Below are positions 7,902-16,584 of a stretch of DNA of 64,000 nucleotides, piece by piece. Made by a program: the position numbers and the translations under genes. Source of the DNA: Parapusillimonas sp013416435 (GTDB taxonomy: Bacteria > Pseudomonadota > Gammaproteobacteria > Burkholderiales > Burkholderiaceae_B). Position 1 is the first letter of the stretch, and each line of letters opens with the position of its first letter. Under the pieces are notes generated by a model. The model was not told the origin of the DNA. It was given only the letters and a program-made list of their open reading frames with translations, and did no database searches. The DNA is taken from contig NZ_CP197474.1 in the NCBI RefSeq assembly GCF_052180245.1, forward strand, positions 2,790,001 to 2,854,000. Reading direction: 5' to 3'.

Positions 7902-8516
7902 ATGAAACTTATTGGTTCGCTCACCAGTCCATACGTCCGCAAAGTGCGTGTCGTCATGGCCGAAAAAAAGCTCGATTACGAATTCATACTCGAGGATGTG
8001 TGGGCCGAAGATACTCAAATCCAACTCCATAACCCACTCGGAAAAGTGCCCTGTCTGCTCATGGACGACAATGGCAGCTTGTTCGATTCCCGCGTCATCG
8101 TCGAATACCTCGACACGCTTTCCCCCGTAGGTCGCCTGATACCGCAAACAGGTCGCGACCGCGCCGCAACCAAATGCTGGGAAGCCATCGCGGACGGTAT
8201 CCTGGATGCCGCCACAAGCATTTTCATCGAGAACCACCGCCGCGCGCCCGAATCGCGCAGCCAGCAATGGGTAGACCGCCAGCACAAGAAAATCACCGTT
8301 GCCCTTGAGTCGATGAATGACAGCCTGGGCGAACAGGCTTTTTGCATGGGCATCAATTTTGGCCTGGCCGACGTCGCCGTCGGCTGCGCCCTGGGGTATC
8401 TGGACCTGCGTTTCCCGGAATTGAATTGGCGCTCCCAGTACGGCAATCTCCAAAGGCTCGATGAAAAGCTCCAGACGCGTCCGTCGTTCGTGACCACAGC
8501 ACCGCCAAGACCCTGA
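7902..8516 (+). CDS. Glutathione S-transferase family protein
   Basis: The 204-residue protein has the two-domain cytosolic GST shape. The N-terminal thioredoxin-like domain (residues 1-78) starts MKLIGSLTSPYVRKVRVVMAEK, with Ser/Tyr near residue 8-11 as the likely glutathione-contacting site, and has the cis-Pro segment GKVPCLLMDD and the glutathione-binding Asp-Ser pair (FDSRVIVEYL). The C-terminal domain is helical, with the FGLADVAVGCALGYLD capping motif. Substrate is unknown. It is transcribed away from purB and ends at a strong hairpin shared with the convergent redoxin gene. Confidence 0.9.
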   Translation: MKLIGSLTSPYVRKVRVVMAEKKLDYEFILEDVWAEDTQIQLHNPLGKVPCLLMDDNGSLFDSRVIVEYLDTLSPVGRLIPQTGRDRAATKCWEAIADGILDAATSIFIENHRRAPESRSQQWVDRQHKKITVALESMNDSLGEQAFCMGINFGLADVAVGCALGYLDLRFPELNWRSQYGNLQRLDEKLQTRPSFVTTAPPRP

Positions 8517-8546
8517 GCGCCCTCGCCGGATGCCTTCCAGGCAAGC

Positions 8547-8573
8547 AAGACCTCGCCACGGCGAGGTCTTCTT
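8547..8573. terminator. Hairpin terminator between convergent genes
   Basis: The arms AAGACCTCGCC and GGCGAGGTCTT (8547-8557 and 8560-8570) are perfect reverse complements, followed by CTT on the plus strand and preceded by TTGCTTG on the minus strand reading. The hairpin lies 30 bases past the GST stop and touches the stop of the convergent redoxin gene. Confidence 0.75.
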
Positions 8574-9051
8574 ATGCGGCCTCGATCAACAGTTCAGCGA
8601 TTTCAGCGCCCAAGGCCAGGTCGGCGACCTGGCCGAAATGATGCTGCCTGAGGCGGCCCTTTGCATCGATGAGTATCAGCGTGGGTGTGCCTTGCATTCC
8701 GTATGCGCGCATGGTGCGCGGCAAGCCGTCCCGGCCGCCGGGCATGTCGACGCCGACCGGGAAAGTGATCCGGTATTCGTGTAGAAAGGCTTGCAGAGAA
8801 GTCGGCGTCATGGCGGCATGGTGCTCGAACACGGTGTGCAAGCCAATGACCGCCAGCTTCGATGACGGGAATGTCTGGCGCACCCTTTGGGCCTGCGGCA
8901 GGCCGTGCGTGACACAGCCGGGACAAAGCATCTGGAAAGCCTCCAGGACGATCACCTTGCCCCGCAGGGAATCCAGAGTCGGCGCCTGGTCGGTGTTGAA
9001 CCATTGTTCAACCTCCCATGCCGGCGCCCGCGGGTGATAGGTCTCGTCCAT
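8572..9051 (-). CDS. Thioredoxin-fold redoxin/TlpA-like protein
   Basis: A 159-residue protein with one thioredoxin-like domain. The active-site motif is Cys43-Pro-Gly-Cys46 in the context FQMLCPGCVTHGLPQ, at the end of the first core strand. The cis-Pro loop (GTPTLILIDAKG) and a FPVGVDMPG segment typical of AhpC/TSA-TlpA proteins follow. No signal peptide or membrane anchor is seen, so it is probably cytosolic, unlike classical TlpA. The likely role is thiol-disulfide exchange or peroxide reduction. It is the only gene between the TauE/SafE exporter and the GST and has its own start region with half and full copies of the palindromic repeat upstream. Confidence 0.85.
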   Translation of the reverse strand: MDETYHPRAPAWEVEQWFNTDQAPTLDSLRGKVIVLEAFQMLCPGCVTHGLPQAQRVRQTFPSSKLAVIGLHTVFEHHAAMTPTSLQAFLHEYRITFPVGVDMPGGRDGLPRTMRAYGMQGTPTLILIDAKGRLRQHHFGQVADLALGAEIAELLIEAA

Positions 9052-9109
9052 GTGGCATTCTTCCTAGGCAGGGCCTGTTAACGCTAAAAGGCCCTAGGTT
9101 GTAGGCGGA

Positions 9110-9167
9110 GGGGTCAGACCCCTTACTTGTAGACGGAGGGGTCAGACCCCGTACGGGGTCTGACCCC
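9110..9167. repeat. Palindromic repeat: half copy plus full copy
   Basis: A solitary arm GGGGTCAGACCCC lies at 9110-9122. A full copy with centre GTAC lies at 9138-9167. The short sequences before both, TTGTAGGCGGA and TTGTAGACGGA, are near-identical, so a unit of about 28 bases has been duplicated. The block lies between the TauE/SafE gene and the redoxin gene. Confidence 0.93.
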
Positions 9168-9182
9168 TGGTTTGCTGTGGCC

Positions 9183-10001
9183 CTACGCGGTATACCCGAG
9201 ATACGCTTCGTAGAGCATGTAGCAAGCCAGTGCGAACAGCAGGCAGGCGAACACCCGCTTCAGCGTCGCGACCGGAAGGCTGTGCGCGCATCGTGCGCCA
9301 AACGGAGCGGTCAGCACGCTCATGGCGGAAAGCACCAACAATGCGGGCCAATATATATAGCCCAGCATGCCGTCCTGCCCTTGCACCTCTTTGAAGCCGG
9401 AATAAATGTAACCCACGCTGTTGGCGACGGCAATGAAAAAACCCAGGGCGGCGGATGTCGCGACCGCGTTGTGCACCTTGACGTTGCTGCGCGTCATGAA
9501 CGGCACCGACAGGAAACCGCCCCCCGCGCCCAGCAGCCCCGATGCGAAGCCGATGCCCACCCCTACCCCTGCTGTGACGGCCTTGCCGGGCATGGTGCGC
9601 GACTGGGCAGGCGGTTTGCCCGAGAGCATTTTGATTCCTGAGTACATGACGAACAGCCCGAAGATCAAGGAGAGCCCCGCACCACTCAGGTAGGAGAAAA
9701 CAGCGCCTCCAGAAAGCAGCCCGCCCACGATCATGCCGGGCGCCATCACGGTGACGATATCCCACAATATCGCCCGCTTCGCATGATGGGCGCGCATGCT
9801 GGATACCGAAGTGAAGACGATGGTGGCCATGGAGGTGGCGATGGCGGCGTGCACCACCAGGTCCTTGGGTACGCCGTACAGCGGAAACAGCATGGTCAGA
9901 AACGGAACCAGCATCATGCCGCCCCCGATGCCGAGCAGGCCGGCCGCGAAACCGACCACGGCGCCAAGGCCGACCAAATATAAGATGAAAACTGGATCCA
10001 T
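9183..10001 (-). CDS. TauE/SafE-family sulfite/organosulfonate exporter
   Basis: This is a 272-residue inner-membrane protein with about eight membrane spans in two homologous halves. Each half opens with the family motif: GFAAGLLGIGGGMMLVPFL at residues about 18-36, and GFASGLLGAGGGFLSVPFM at about 152-170. The pattern GxxxGxxGxGGGxxxVP defines TauE/SafE (DUF81). Members export sulfite, sulfoacetate or related anions, but the substrate here cannot be told. It is the first gene of a leftward pair with the redoxin, separated by 130 bases that hold a palindromic repeat. Confidence 0.9.
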   Translation of the reverse strand: MDPVFILYLVGLGAVVGFAAGLLGIGGGMMLVPFLTMLFPLYGVPKDLVVHAAIATSMATIVFTSVSSMRAHHAKRAILWDIVTVMAPGMIVGGLLSGGAVFSYLSGAGLSLIFGLFVMYSGIKMLSGKPPAQSRTMPGKAVTAGVGVGIGFASGLLGAGGGFLSVPFMTRSNVKVHNAVATSAALGFFIAVANSVGYIYSGFKEVQGQDGMLGYIYWPALLVLSAMSVLTAPFGARCAHSLPVATLKRVFACLLFALACYMLYEAYLGYTA

Positions 10002-10055
10002 ATCGTCCTGCTTAGATTGAGTAAGGGAAACCGGTGATTCGCGCCGCGTCGAGCG

Positions 10056-11171
10056 CTACGTGATGATACCGCCTCCGAGGCAGATATCGCCGTCGTACAG
10101 CACTGCGGACTGGCCGGGCGTGACGGCCCACTGCGCTTGCGAAAATGACAAGCCGAATGTCTCGGCAGAAACGGGATCCAGGCGACATGGCGAATCCGTC
10201 TGCCGATACCGCGTCTTCGCTGCGTAGGCGCCGGGCGGAGGCGCGCTGCCGGAAATCCAGCTGGCGTCCTGGGCTTTCAATTCACTGGACAGCAGCCAGG
10301 GATGGTCATGCCCTTGGACGACATACAAGGTATTGTGTTCGAGGTCTTTCCGGGCGGTGTACCAGGCATCGGCGGTGCCGTCGCTCCGCTGGCGCCCTTT
10401 TACGCCTCCGATGCCCAGCCCCTTGCGCTGTCCCAGCGTGTAGAAAGACAAGCCCTGGTGCGTACCCACCACCTGGCCTTCAGGCGTCTTGATCGGCCCC
10501 GGGCTGGTTGGAAGATAACGATTCAGGAAGTCGCGAAAGGGACGTTCGCCAATGAAGCAGATGCCTGTGGAGTCCTTTTTGGCGGCATTGGGCAACTGAA
10601 GCGACCTGGCGATGCGCCTCACTTCGGTCTTGGGGATTTCGCCCAGGGGAAACAAGGTCCGGGCAAGCTGGTCCTGATTCAGGCGATGGAGGAAATAGCT
10701 TTGATCCTTGGTGTGGTCGATGGCTTTGAGCAACTGGTGCTGAGGCGCCCCGGCCACATCCATGGTCCGGCGCCGGGCGTAGTGGCCGGTGGCGATCAAG
10801 TCCGCCCCCAAGGACATGGCATGATCCAGGAATGCCTTGAATTTGATTTCCGCGTTGCACAGGACATCCGGGTTGGGCGTGCGGCCGGCCGAGTATTCGC
10901 GCAGGAAATCCGCGAAGACGCGGTCCTTGTATTCGGCTGCGAAGTTCACGGCTTCGATATCGACGCCGATCACGTCGGCGACACTGGCGGCATCGAGCCA
11001 ATCCTGGCGGGTGGAGCAGTACTCGGAATCGTCGTCGTCCTCCCAGTTCTTCATGAACAAGCCAAGGACCTCGTAGCCCTGTTCCTTCAATAACCACGCG
11101 GCCACCGACGAATCGACGCCACCCGACATGCCAATGACGACACGCCCCTTCTTTCCAGATATGTTAGCCAT
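10056..11171 (-). CDS. mnmA: tRNA-specific 2-thiouridylase
   Basis: MnmA transfers persulfide sulfur to U34 of tRNAs for Lys, Glu and Gln, using ATP. The 371-residue product shows the PP-loop (GMSGGVDSS, residues 14-22), the FMKNWEDDD segment, and the catalytic pair Cys105 (in DVLCNAEIKF) and Cys205 (in STGICFIGERPF), plus the tRNA-binding RTPNPDVLCN region. Length and motifs match E. coli MnmA (368). It follows glcF at 53 bases on the same strand and could be read through from the glc genes, though the functions are unrelated. Confidence 0.96.
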   Translation of the reverse strand: MANISGKKGRVVIGMSGGVDSSVAAWLLKEQGYEVLGLFMKNWEDDDDSEYCSTRQDWLDAASVADVIGVDIEAVNFAAEYKDRVFADFLREYSAGRTPNPDVLCNAEIKFKAFLDHAMSLGADLIATGHYARRRTMDVAGAPQHQLLKAIDHTKDQSYFLHRLNQDQLARTLFPLGEIPKTEVRRIARSLQLPNAAKKDSTGICFIGERPFRDFLNRYLPTSPGPIKTPEGQVVGTHQGLSFYTLGQRKGLGIGGVKGRQRSDGTADAWYTARKDLEHNTLYVVQGHDHPWLLSSELKAQDASWISGSAPPPGAYAAKTRYRQTDSPCRLDPVSAETFGLSFSQAQWAVTPGQSAVLYDGDICLGGGIIT

Positions 11172-11224
11172 ATCGGTATTTTAGCCGTCTTCGTCCAAAG
11201 AACCTTGGAACGACTGGTCGCGAA

Positions 11225-12451
11225 TCAGCTCAAGGCCTTGTCGACGACTTCGATCCAGTGGCGCACGGGAGTGGGCGTGCCATTTTGCAGATGCGTGATG
11301 CAGCCGATATTTGACGAAACGATGCAATCGGTTTGCGTCGGCGCGATGGCTTGCAGCTTGCGGTCCCGCAGCGTAAGGGATAGCGCCGGCTGCGTGACCG
11401 AGTAGGTGCCCGCGGACCCGCAGCACAGATGCGACTCGTTGAAGGGCTGGAGCGCGAAACCCAGTTCCGTCAGCAGGCCTTCGCTGACGCCCCGCAAGCC
11501 CTGCCAGTGCTGCAAGGTGCATGGAGGATGGAAGACCGGCCTGTCAGGCAGGCCTTTCAGGCGATGCTTGAGCAGCCCGGCATGCGGCGCAAGGATCTCT
11601 GCGATATCGCGCACCTTGTCCACGACCCGCAAGGCCTTGGCCACATAGTCGGGATCGTGCCGCAGGTGATGGGCGTATTCCTTGACCATTGCGCCGCAAC
11701 CCGACGCATTCATGACGATGGCCTCGACCTTTCCGCTATCGATCAAAGGCAGCCAGGCATCGATGTTGGCACGCATCTGCCGCAGGGCGTCTTCCTGCGC
11801 ATCGAGGTGAAAGTTGATGGCGCCGCAGCAACCGGAGCCCGGTACGACCCGCGTGCCGATGCCCACGGCATCCAGCACCCGTATGGTGGCGGCGTCGATC
11901 GAGGGCATCATGGACGGCTGCACGCAACCGGCCAGCATCAGCACCTGGCGATCATGGCGTTCCACGTCCGCGGGCAACGCGTCGGCCGCGCGAGGCGCAG
12001 GCAGCTTGTTCCGGAGCGTTTCGGGAAGGAAAGGACGGAGCATGCGTCCCAGGCTGTATGCGGGTCCGAACAGCGGTGAATTCAGCATGCGGCGCAGGCC
12101 GGCGCGCTGCAGTTTCTGCGACATGGGCCTTTCGACTCTTTCGTCGACGATCTTGCGCCCGATGTCGACCAGGGCGCCATACTGGACGCCCGACGGACAG
12201 GTCGTTTCGCAATTCCGGCAAGTCAGGCAGCGATCCAGATGCTCCTGCGTCGCGCGCGTCGGTTCGACGCCCTCCAGCACCTGCTTGATCAGGTAGATGC
12301 GGCCGCGGGGGCTGTCGCGCTCATCGCCCAGCACCTGATAGGTCGGGCAGGTCGCGAGACAGAATCCGCAATGGACGCAACGCCGCAGGATTTCATCGGC
12401 TTCCGTGCCCAGCTCGCTGTCACGAGCCCAAGATGCGAGTTTGGTTTGCAC
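11225..12451 (-). CDS. glcF: Glycolate oxidase iron-sulfur subunit
   Basis: GlcF passes electrons from the GlcD/GlcE flavoproteins towards the quinone pool. The 408-residue protein has two 4Fe-4S ferredoxin motifs near the N-terminus (CVHCGFCLATCP at about 26-37 and CLTCRNCETTCP at about 75-86) and two CCG-domain cysteine clusters (GCCGAINFH, CCGSAGTYS) that bind a further cluster in heterodisulfide-reductase-like proteins. It is the last of glcD-glcE-glcF, spaced by only 9 bases from each neighbour, so all three are one operon. Confidence 0.95.
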   Translation of the reverse strand: MQTKLASWARDSELGTEADEILRRCVHCGFCLATCPTYQVLGDERDSPRGRIYLIKQVLEGVEPTRATQEHLDRCLTCRNCETTCPSGVQYGALVDIGRKIVDERVERPMSQKLQRAGLRRMLNSPLFGPAYSLGRMLRPFLPETLRNKLPAPRAADALPADVERHDRQVLMLAGCVQPSMMPSIDAATIRVLDAVGIGTRVVPGSGCCGAINFHLDAQEDALRQMRANIDAWLPLIDSGKVEAIVMNASGCGAMVKEYAHHLRHDPDYVAKALRVVDKVRDIAEILAPHAGLLKHRLKGLPDRPVFHPPCTLQHWQGLRGVSEGLLTELGFALQPFNESHLCCGSAGTYSVTQPALSLTLRDRKLQAIAPTQTDCIVSSNIGCITHLQNGTPTPVRHWIEVVDKALS

Positions 12452-12460
12452 AGTGGTCTC

Positions 12461-13561
12461 TTAAAAGTCTGGAAACATGCGATTTGGATTGAAGATGCCC
12501 GTGGGATCCAGCTCTTGCTTGAGCCGCCGATTGATATTGCTGAGTCCCGGCGACAAGGGATGGAACACGGGTACGTCGGGCTTGCCGGGGCCGTGCCGGA
12601 ACAAGGTGGCATGCCCGCCAAGCCGGCTCGCTATGGATCGCAGTTCCGGCGCGTCGCTTACCCCGGCGATCCAGCGCAGGCCGCCGTTCCATTCCACAAA
12701 AGTCTGGGGGTAATCCAGGGCGCCGGCATTCGACGGCAAGGCCACGCGCCACAGGGGACGCGCGGCAAAAAAGGGGTGGGTGTGATCGCGGACGCTTTCC
12801 CAGAAAGAAAATGCTGCGGCGGGATCCATGGCCTCGCCCCCTATTCTTTTTACGCCATTCGCGATCGCCGGTCCGCTGCCTGAAACCCTGACGTAAAGAC
12901 GGCCCTGCGGCCCGGATTCTTCGGCGTGCCACGCGGTGGCGCTGATCGGCATGGGCAGCCCGCGCCATTGCGAGAAGCGATCCAGCGCGGCGGCCTGGGT
13001 CAGTTCCAGGACCACGGTGGCTTCCTCGAATGGACGGGGCGCAACTTTCACGGAGACCTCGACCATGGGCCCCAATATGCCCAAGGAGCCCGCAAGCAGG
13101 CGCGAGATATCGTATCCCGCGACATTCTTCATGACTTCGCCGCCAAATGCCAGCACCGAGCCCGAGGAGTCCAGCAGCTTTGCGCCCAGCACGAAATCGC
13201 GGGCGCTGCCCGCCGCCATGCGCCGCGGCCCCGACAGGCCGCTCGCGATACAGCCGCCTATGGTGGAAGCGCCGCCGAACCGGGGAGGCTCGAATGCCAG
13301 CATCTGGTCCTGCTCGGCCAGCAAGGCCTCTACTTCGCTCAGCAGCGTGCCCGCCCTGGCCGTGATCACGAGTTCGGAGGGCTGGTAGTTCACCACGCCC
13401 TGGTAGCCGGACAGGTCGAGCACGGCCGTGTCGTGCACGCTTTCCTGGTCCACCGGCTCGCCATAAAAGCGCTTGGTACCCCCGCCGCGTATATGCAGCG
13501 GTCGCTCGGCGCCTCGGGCCGTCATGACTTGCTGACAGAGTTCGGTCAATACGAAATCCAT
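12461..13561 (-). CDS. glcE: Glycolate oxidase FAD-binding subunit
   Basis: A 366-residue FAD_binding_4 protein, the smaller flavin subunit of glycolate oxidase. It starts MDFVLTELCQQVMTARG and keeps the flavin-binding signatures HIRGGGTKRFYG and PPRFGGASTIGGCIASGLSGPRR, where the PP-loop contacts the FAD pyrophosphate. The C-terminal FPDF ending matches the family. In E. coli all three of GlcD, GlcE and GlcF are needed for activity. The gene lies between glcD and glcF with 9-base gaps. Confidence 0.94.
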   Translation of the reverse strand: MDFVLTELCQQVMTARGAERPLHIRGGGTKRFYGEPVDQESVHDTAVLDLSGYQGVVNYQPSELVITARAGTLLSEVEALLAEQDQMLAFEPPRFGGASTIGGCIASGLSGPRRMAAGSARDFVLGAKLLDSSGSVLAFGGEVMKNVAGYDISRLLAGSLGILGPMVEVSVKVAPRPFEEATVVLELTQAAALDRFSQWRGLPMPISATAWHAEESGPQGRLYVRVSGSGPAIANGVKRIGGEAMDPAAAFSFWESVRDHTHPFFAARPLWRVALPSNAGALDYPQTFVEWNGGLRWIAGVSDAPELRSIASRLGGHATLFRHGPGKPDVPVFHPLSPGLSNINRRLKQELDPTGIFNPNRMFPDF

Positions 13562-13570
13562 GCGGGCCTC

Positions 13571-15064
13571 TTAGAAACGCGGCAATTCGGGAAAGCGGAT
13601 GTCTCCGCCATGGACGTGCATTTTCCCGTACTCGGCGCAGCGCGCCAGAGTGGGTATGACCTTCTCGGGATTGAGCAGCCCATAAGGATCGAAGGCTCTT
13701 TTGAAAGCCAGAAAATAGTCGAGTTCCTCACGCGTGTACTGCACGCACATCTGATTGATTTTTTCCATGCCGACGCCATGCTCGCCGGTAATCGTGCCCC
13801 CGACCTGCACGCACAGTTCGAGGATGGCGGCGCCGAATTTCTCGGCGCGCTCGACCTCGTCGGCCGAGTTGGAGTCAAAGAGAATGAGCGGATGCAGATT
13901 GCCGTCGCCGGCATGGAATACGTTGGCGCAGCGCAGGCGGAACTCGTCTTCCATTTGCTCTATCGCACCCAGGACGCGGCCGAGATGGCGGCGCGGAATG
14001 GTCCCGTCCATGCAGTAGTAGTCCGGCGAGATGCGGCCGGCCGCGGGGAATGCGTTCTTGCGCCCCGCCCAGAAGACCAGGCGCTCCGCTTCCGTAGCGG
14101 AGACCTGCAGGCGTGTGGCGCCGGCGCCTTGGAACACCGCCTGCATGCGCGCGATTTCGTCCTCGACCTCTTCTTCCGTGCCATCCGATTCGCACAGCAG
14201 GATGGCTTGCGCGTCCAGGTCGTACCCCGCATTGACGAATGGCTCGACCATGTGCACCGCCCGCTGGTCCATCATTTCGAGTCCCGCCGGTATGATGCCC
14301 GCCGCGATGACATTGGTGACCGCCAGGCTGGCGGATTCGACGCTGCCGAAGCTGGCCATGATCACCCGCGCGCAGGAAGGCTTGGGTATCAGTTTTACCG
14401 TGATTTCGGTCACGATGCCCAGCATGCCCTCGGAGCCGATGAACGCGGCAAGGAGATCCAGCCCCGGGCTGTCGGGCGCTTCGGAGCCCAGCTCGACAAT
14501 GTCGCCGTCTATGGTGACGACGCGCACCCGCAGCACGTTGTGGACAGTAAGCCCGTACTTCAGGCAATGCACGCCCCCGGAATTCTCGGCGATATTGCCG
14601 CCGATGGTACAGGCGATCTGGCTGGAGGGGTCGGGCGCATAGTACAGGCCGTAGGGCGCGGCCGCGTCGGAAATCGCCAGGTTGCGCACGCCAGGCTCCA
14701 CCACGGCGGTAGCCGTCTCCTGGTCGATGTTCTTGATGCGGTTGAGTTTGGCCATGCCCAGCAGGACGCCTTGCGCATGCGGCATGGCGCCGCCTGACAG
14801 CCCCGTGCCGGCGCCGCGCGCCACGATGGGAATATTCAATGCCTTGCACTCGCGCAATACGGCGACGACCTGCGCTTCGTTTTCGGGCAGGATGACCACC
14901 GGCGGCAACGCGCGATACAAGGACAAGCCGTCGCATTCGTAAGGGCGAGTGTCCTCGACCTTGGACAGGATGCAGTGCCTGGGCACGCTGTCGGCCAGCC
15001 TGGCGATCAGTCCGGCAAAATCCGGCGCCGTTTCCGGCGCTGGACTCAACAGGGATTGGTTCAT
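13571..15064 (-). CDS. glcD: Glycolate oxidase catalytic FAD subunit
   Basis: The 497-residue FAD-linked oxidase oxidises glycolate (and often D-lactate) to glyoxylate. It has the FAD_binding_4 domain (VARGAGTGLSGGAMP at about 99-113, IACTIGGNIAENSGGVHCLKYG at about 170-191) and the FAD-oxidase C-terminal domain with the active-site histidines in VFHAGDGNLHPLI and GEHGVGMEK. Length matches E. coli GlcD (499). A second, related FAD oxidase gene lies 52 bases upstream. No glcC-type regulator is in view. Confidence 0.95.
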   Translation of the reverse strand: MNQSLLSPAPETAPDFAGLIARLADSVPRHCILSKVEDTRPYECDGLSLYRALPPVVILPENEAQVVAVLRECKALNIPIVARGAGTGLSGGAMPHAQGVLLGMAKLNRIKNIDQETATAVVEPGVRNLAISDAAAPYGLYYAPDPSSQIACTIGGNIAENSGGVHCLKYGLTVHNVLRVRVVTIDGDIVELGSEAPDSPGLDLLAAFIGSEGMLGIVTEITVKLIPKPSCARVIMASFGSVESASLAVTNVIAAGIIPAGLEMMDQRAVHMVEPFVNAGYDLDAQAILLCESDGTEEEVEDEIARMQAVFQGAGATRLQVSATEAERLVFWAGRKNAFPAAGRISPDYYCMDGTIPRRHLGRVLGAIEQMEDEFRLRCANVFHAGDGNLHPLILFDSNSADEVERAEKFGAAILELCVQVGGTITGEHGVGMEKINQMCVQYTREELDYFLAFKRAFDPYGLLNPEKVIPTLARCAEYGKMHVHGGDIRFPELPRF

Positions 15065-15116
15065 TGTCTCTCTTTGGTTCTTGGTATCGTTTTGTGTTCT
15101 ACGTCAGTCCAGGCCG

Positions 15117-16529
15117 TCAAGCCGGGGGAATGATCTTGCCGGGATTGAGAATATTGTGCGGGTCGAAGGCTTGCTTGAGCGCGGCCATGAGGTCGAGCGC
15201 GTCCCGGCCATGCTCTGCCACCATGAATTCCATTTTGTGCAGCCCGACTCCATGCTCGCCTGTGCAGGTTCCTTCCATGCGAATCGCCCGCTCTACCAGC
15301 CGGCGATTCAATTGCTCGGATTCTTCCCATTCGGTGGGGTCGTCGGGATCGAGCAGCATCAGCACATGAAAATTGCCGTCGCCGACATGGCCCACTATGG
15401 TATAGGGGAAGCGGGCCTGGTCCAGCTCGGCCGCGGTTTCGCCCACGCACTCGGCCAGCCTGGAAATGGGCACGCATACATCGGTGGTGCTGGACCGGCA
15501 ACCCGGACGCAACTGCAAGCCGGCAAAATAGGCGTTGTGGCGCGCCGTCCAGAGCCGGCTGCGGTCTTCGGGCTGCTCGGCCCATTCGAAATCCATGCCG
15601 CCGTTGCCGCGCGTGATGTCCTGGACGACTTCCGCCTGTTCCTTGACGCCCGACGGGCTTCCGTGGAATTCGAACAGCAGCAGCGGGGATTCCTTGAGGC
15701 TCAGCTTGCTGTAGGCGTTGGTGGCCTTGACCGCCGCGGTATCCATGAACTCGACGCGCGCAATGGGAACGCCCATCTGGATGATTTCGATCACGCTCTG
15801 GACGGCAGCGTCGAGAGTGGGGAAATTGCATATGGCCGCGGAGACGGCTTCAGGCTGAGGGTACAGGCGTACCGTGACCTCGGTGATGATGCCCAGCGTG
15901 CCTTCGCTGCCGACGAAAATTCGGGTCAGGTCGTAGCCCGCCGAGGACTTCCTGGCCCGGTTGGCGGTTTCTATCACGCGGCCGTCGGCGGTGACCACTT
16001 TCAGCGACATGACGTTTTCGCGCATGGTGCCATAGCGCACGGCGTTGGTGCCGGATGCCCGCGTGGCGGCCATGCCGCCAAGGCTGGCGTCGGCGCCCGG
16101 ATCGATGGGAAAAAACAGGCCGGTATCGCGGATCTCTTCGTTGAGCTGCTTGCGCGTCACGCCCGCCTGGACGGTAACGGTGAAGTCTTCCGGATGCACC
16201 GCCAGCACCTGATTCATGCCCGACAGATCCAGGCTGATGCCGCCCTGTATGGCCAGTATGTGCCCTTCAAGCGAGGATCCCGCGCCGTAAGGGATGAGCG
16301 GCACCTTGTGATCGTGGCAATGACGCGCCACCCACGCCACCTCGTCGGTGGAGAGCGCGAACACCACGCCGTGCGGCAACATGGCGGGATAAGGAGACTC
16401 GTCGCGGCCGTGATGCTCGCACACGGATTGCGCCGTGGAAAACCGATCGCCGAAGCGGCTTTTCAAGGCGTCCAGGAATCCGGCCGGGATTTCCCGGCGC
16501 AAATGCGGCGTGTTGGCTGGCGCGTTCAT
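15117..16529 (-). CDS. FAD-linked D-lactate dehydrogenase (cytochrome)-type oxidase
   Basis: This 470-residue protein belongs to the same VAO/FAD_binding_4 family as GlcD, but to the D-lactate dehydrogenase (cytochrome) branch. Signatures are PLIPYGAGSSLEGH, PGADASLGGMAATRASGTNAVRYGTMREN, a SSTTDVCVPIS segment, GHVGDGNFHVL and the end motif GEHGVGLHKMEFM with catalytic histidines. The start at 16529 is chosen because AAGGAG lies 9 bases upstream; an in-frame ATG at 16553 has none. It probably oxidises D-lactate or another 2-hydroxy acid, feeding electrons to the respiratory chain. It lies directly upstream of glcD, so the cell may co-express two 2-hydroxy-acid oxidases. Confidence 0.88.
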   Translation of the reverse strand: MNAPANTPHLRREIPAGFLDALKSRFGDRFSTAQSVCEHHGRDESPYPAMLPHGVVFALSTDEVAWVARHCHDHKVPLIPYGAGSSLEGHILAIQGGISLDLSGMNQVLAVHPEDFTVTVQAGVTRKQLNEEIRDTGLFFPIDPGADASLGGMAATRASGTNAVRYGTMRENVMSLKVVTADGRVIETANRARKSSAGYDLTRIFVGSEGTLGIITEVTVRLYPQPEAVSAAICNFPTLDAAVQSVIEIIQMGVPIARVEFMDTAAVKATNAYSKLSLKESPLLLFEFHGSPSGVKEQAEVVQDITRGNGGMDFEWAEQPEDRSRLWTARHNAYFAGLQLRPGCRSSTTDVCVPISRLAECVGETAAELDQARFPYTIVGHVGDGNFHVLMLLDPDDPTEWEESEQLNRRLVERAIRMEGTCTGEHGVGLHKMEFMVAEHGRDALDLMAALKQAFDPHNILNPGKIIPPA

Positions 16530-16584
16530 GCTTTCAGACTCCTTGACTTCCATGATGATGTCGCTATCCCGATACTACTGTTTT

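Noticed and set aside
12926..14797. Long open frame of 623 codons on the plus strand
   Set aside because: It is antisense to glcE and glcD, which have clear family motifs. GC-rich codon use leaves the opposite frame open. No start site or protein-like composition was seen.
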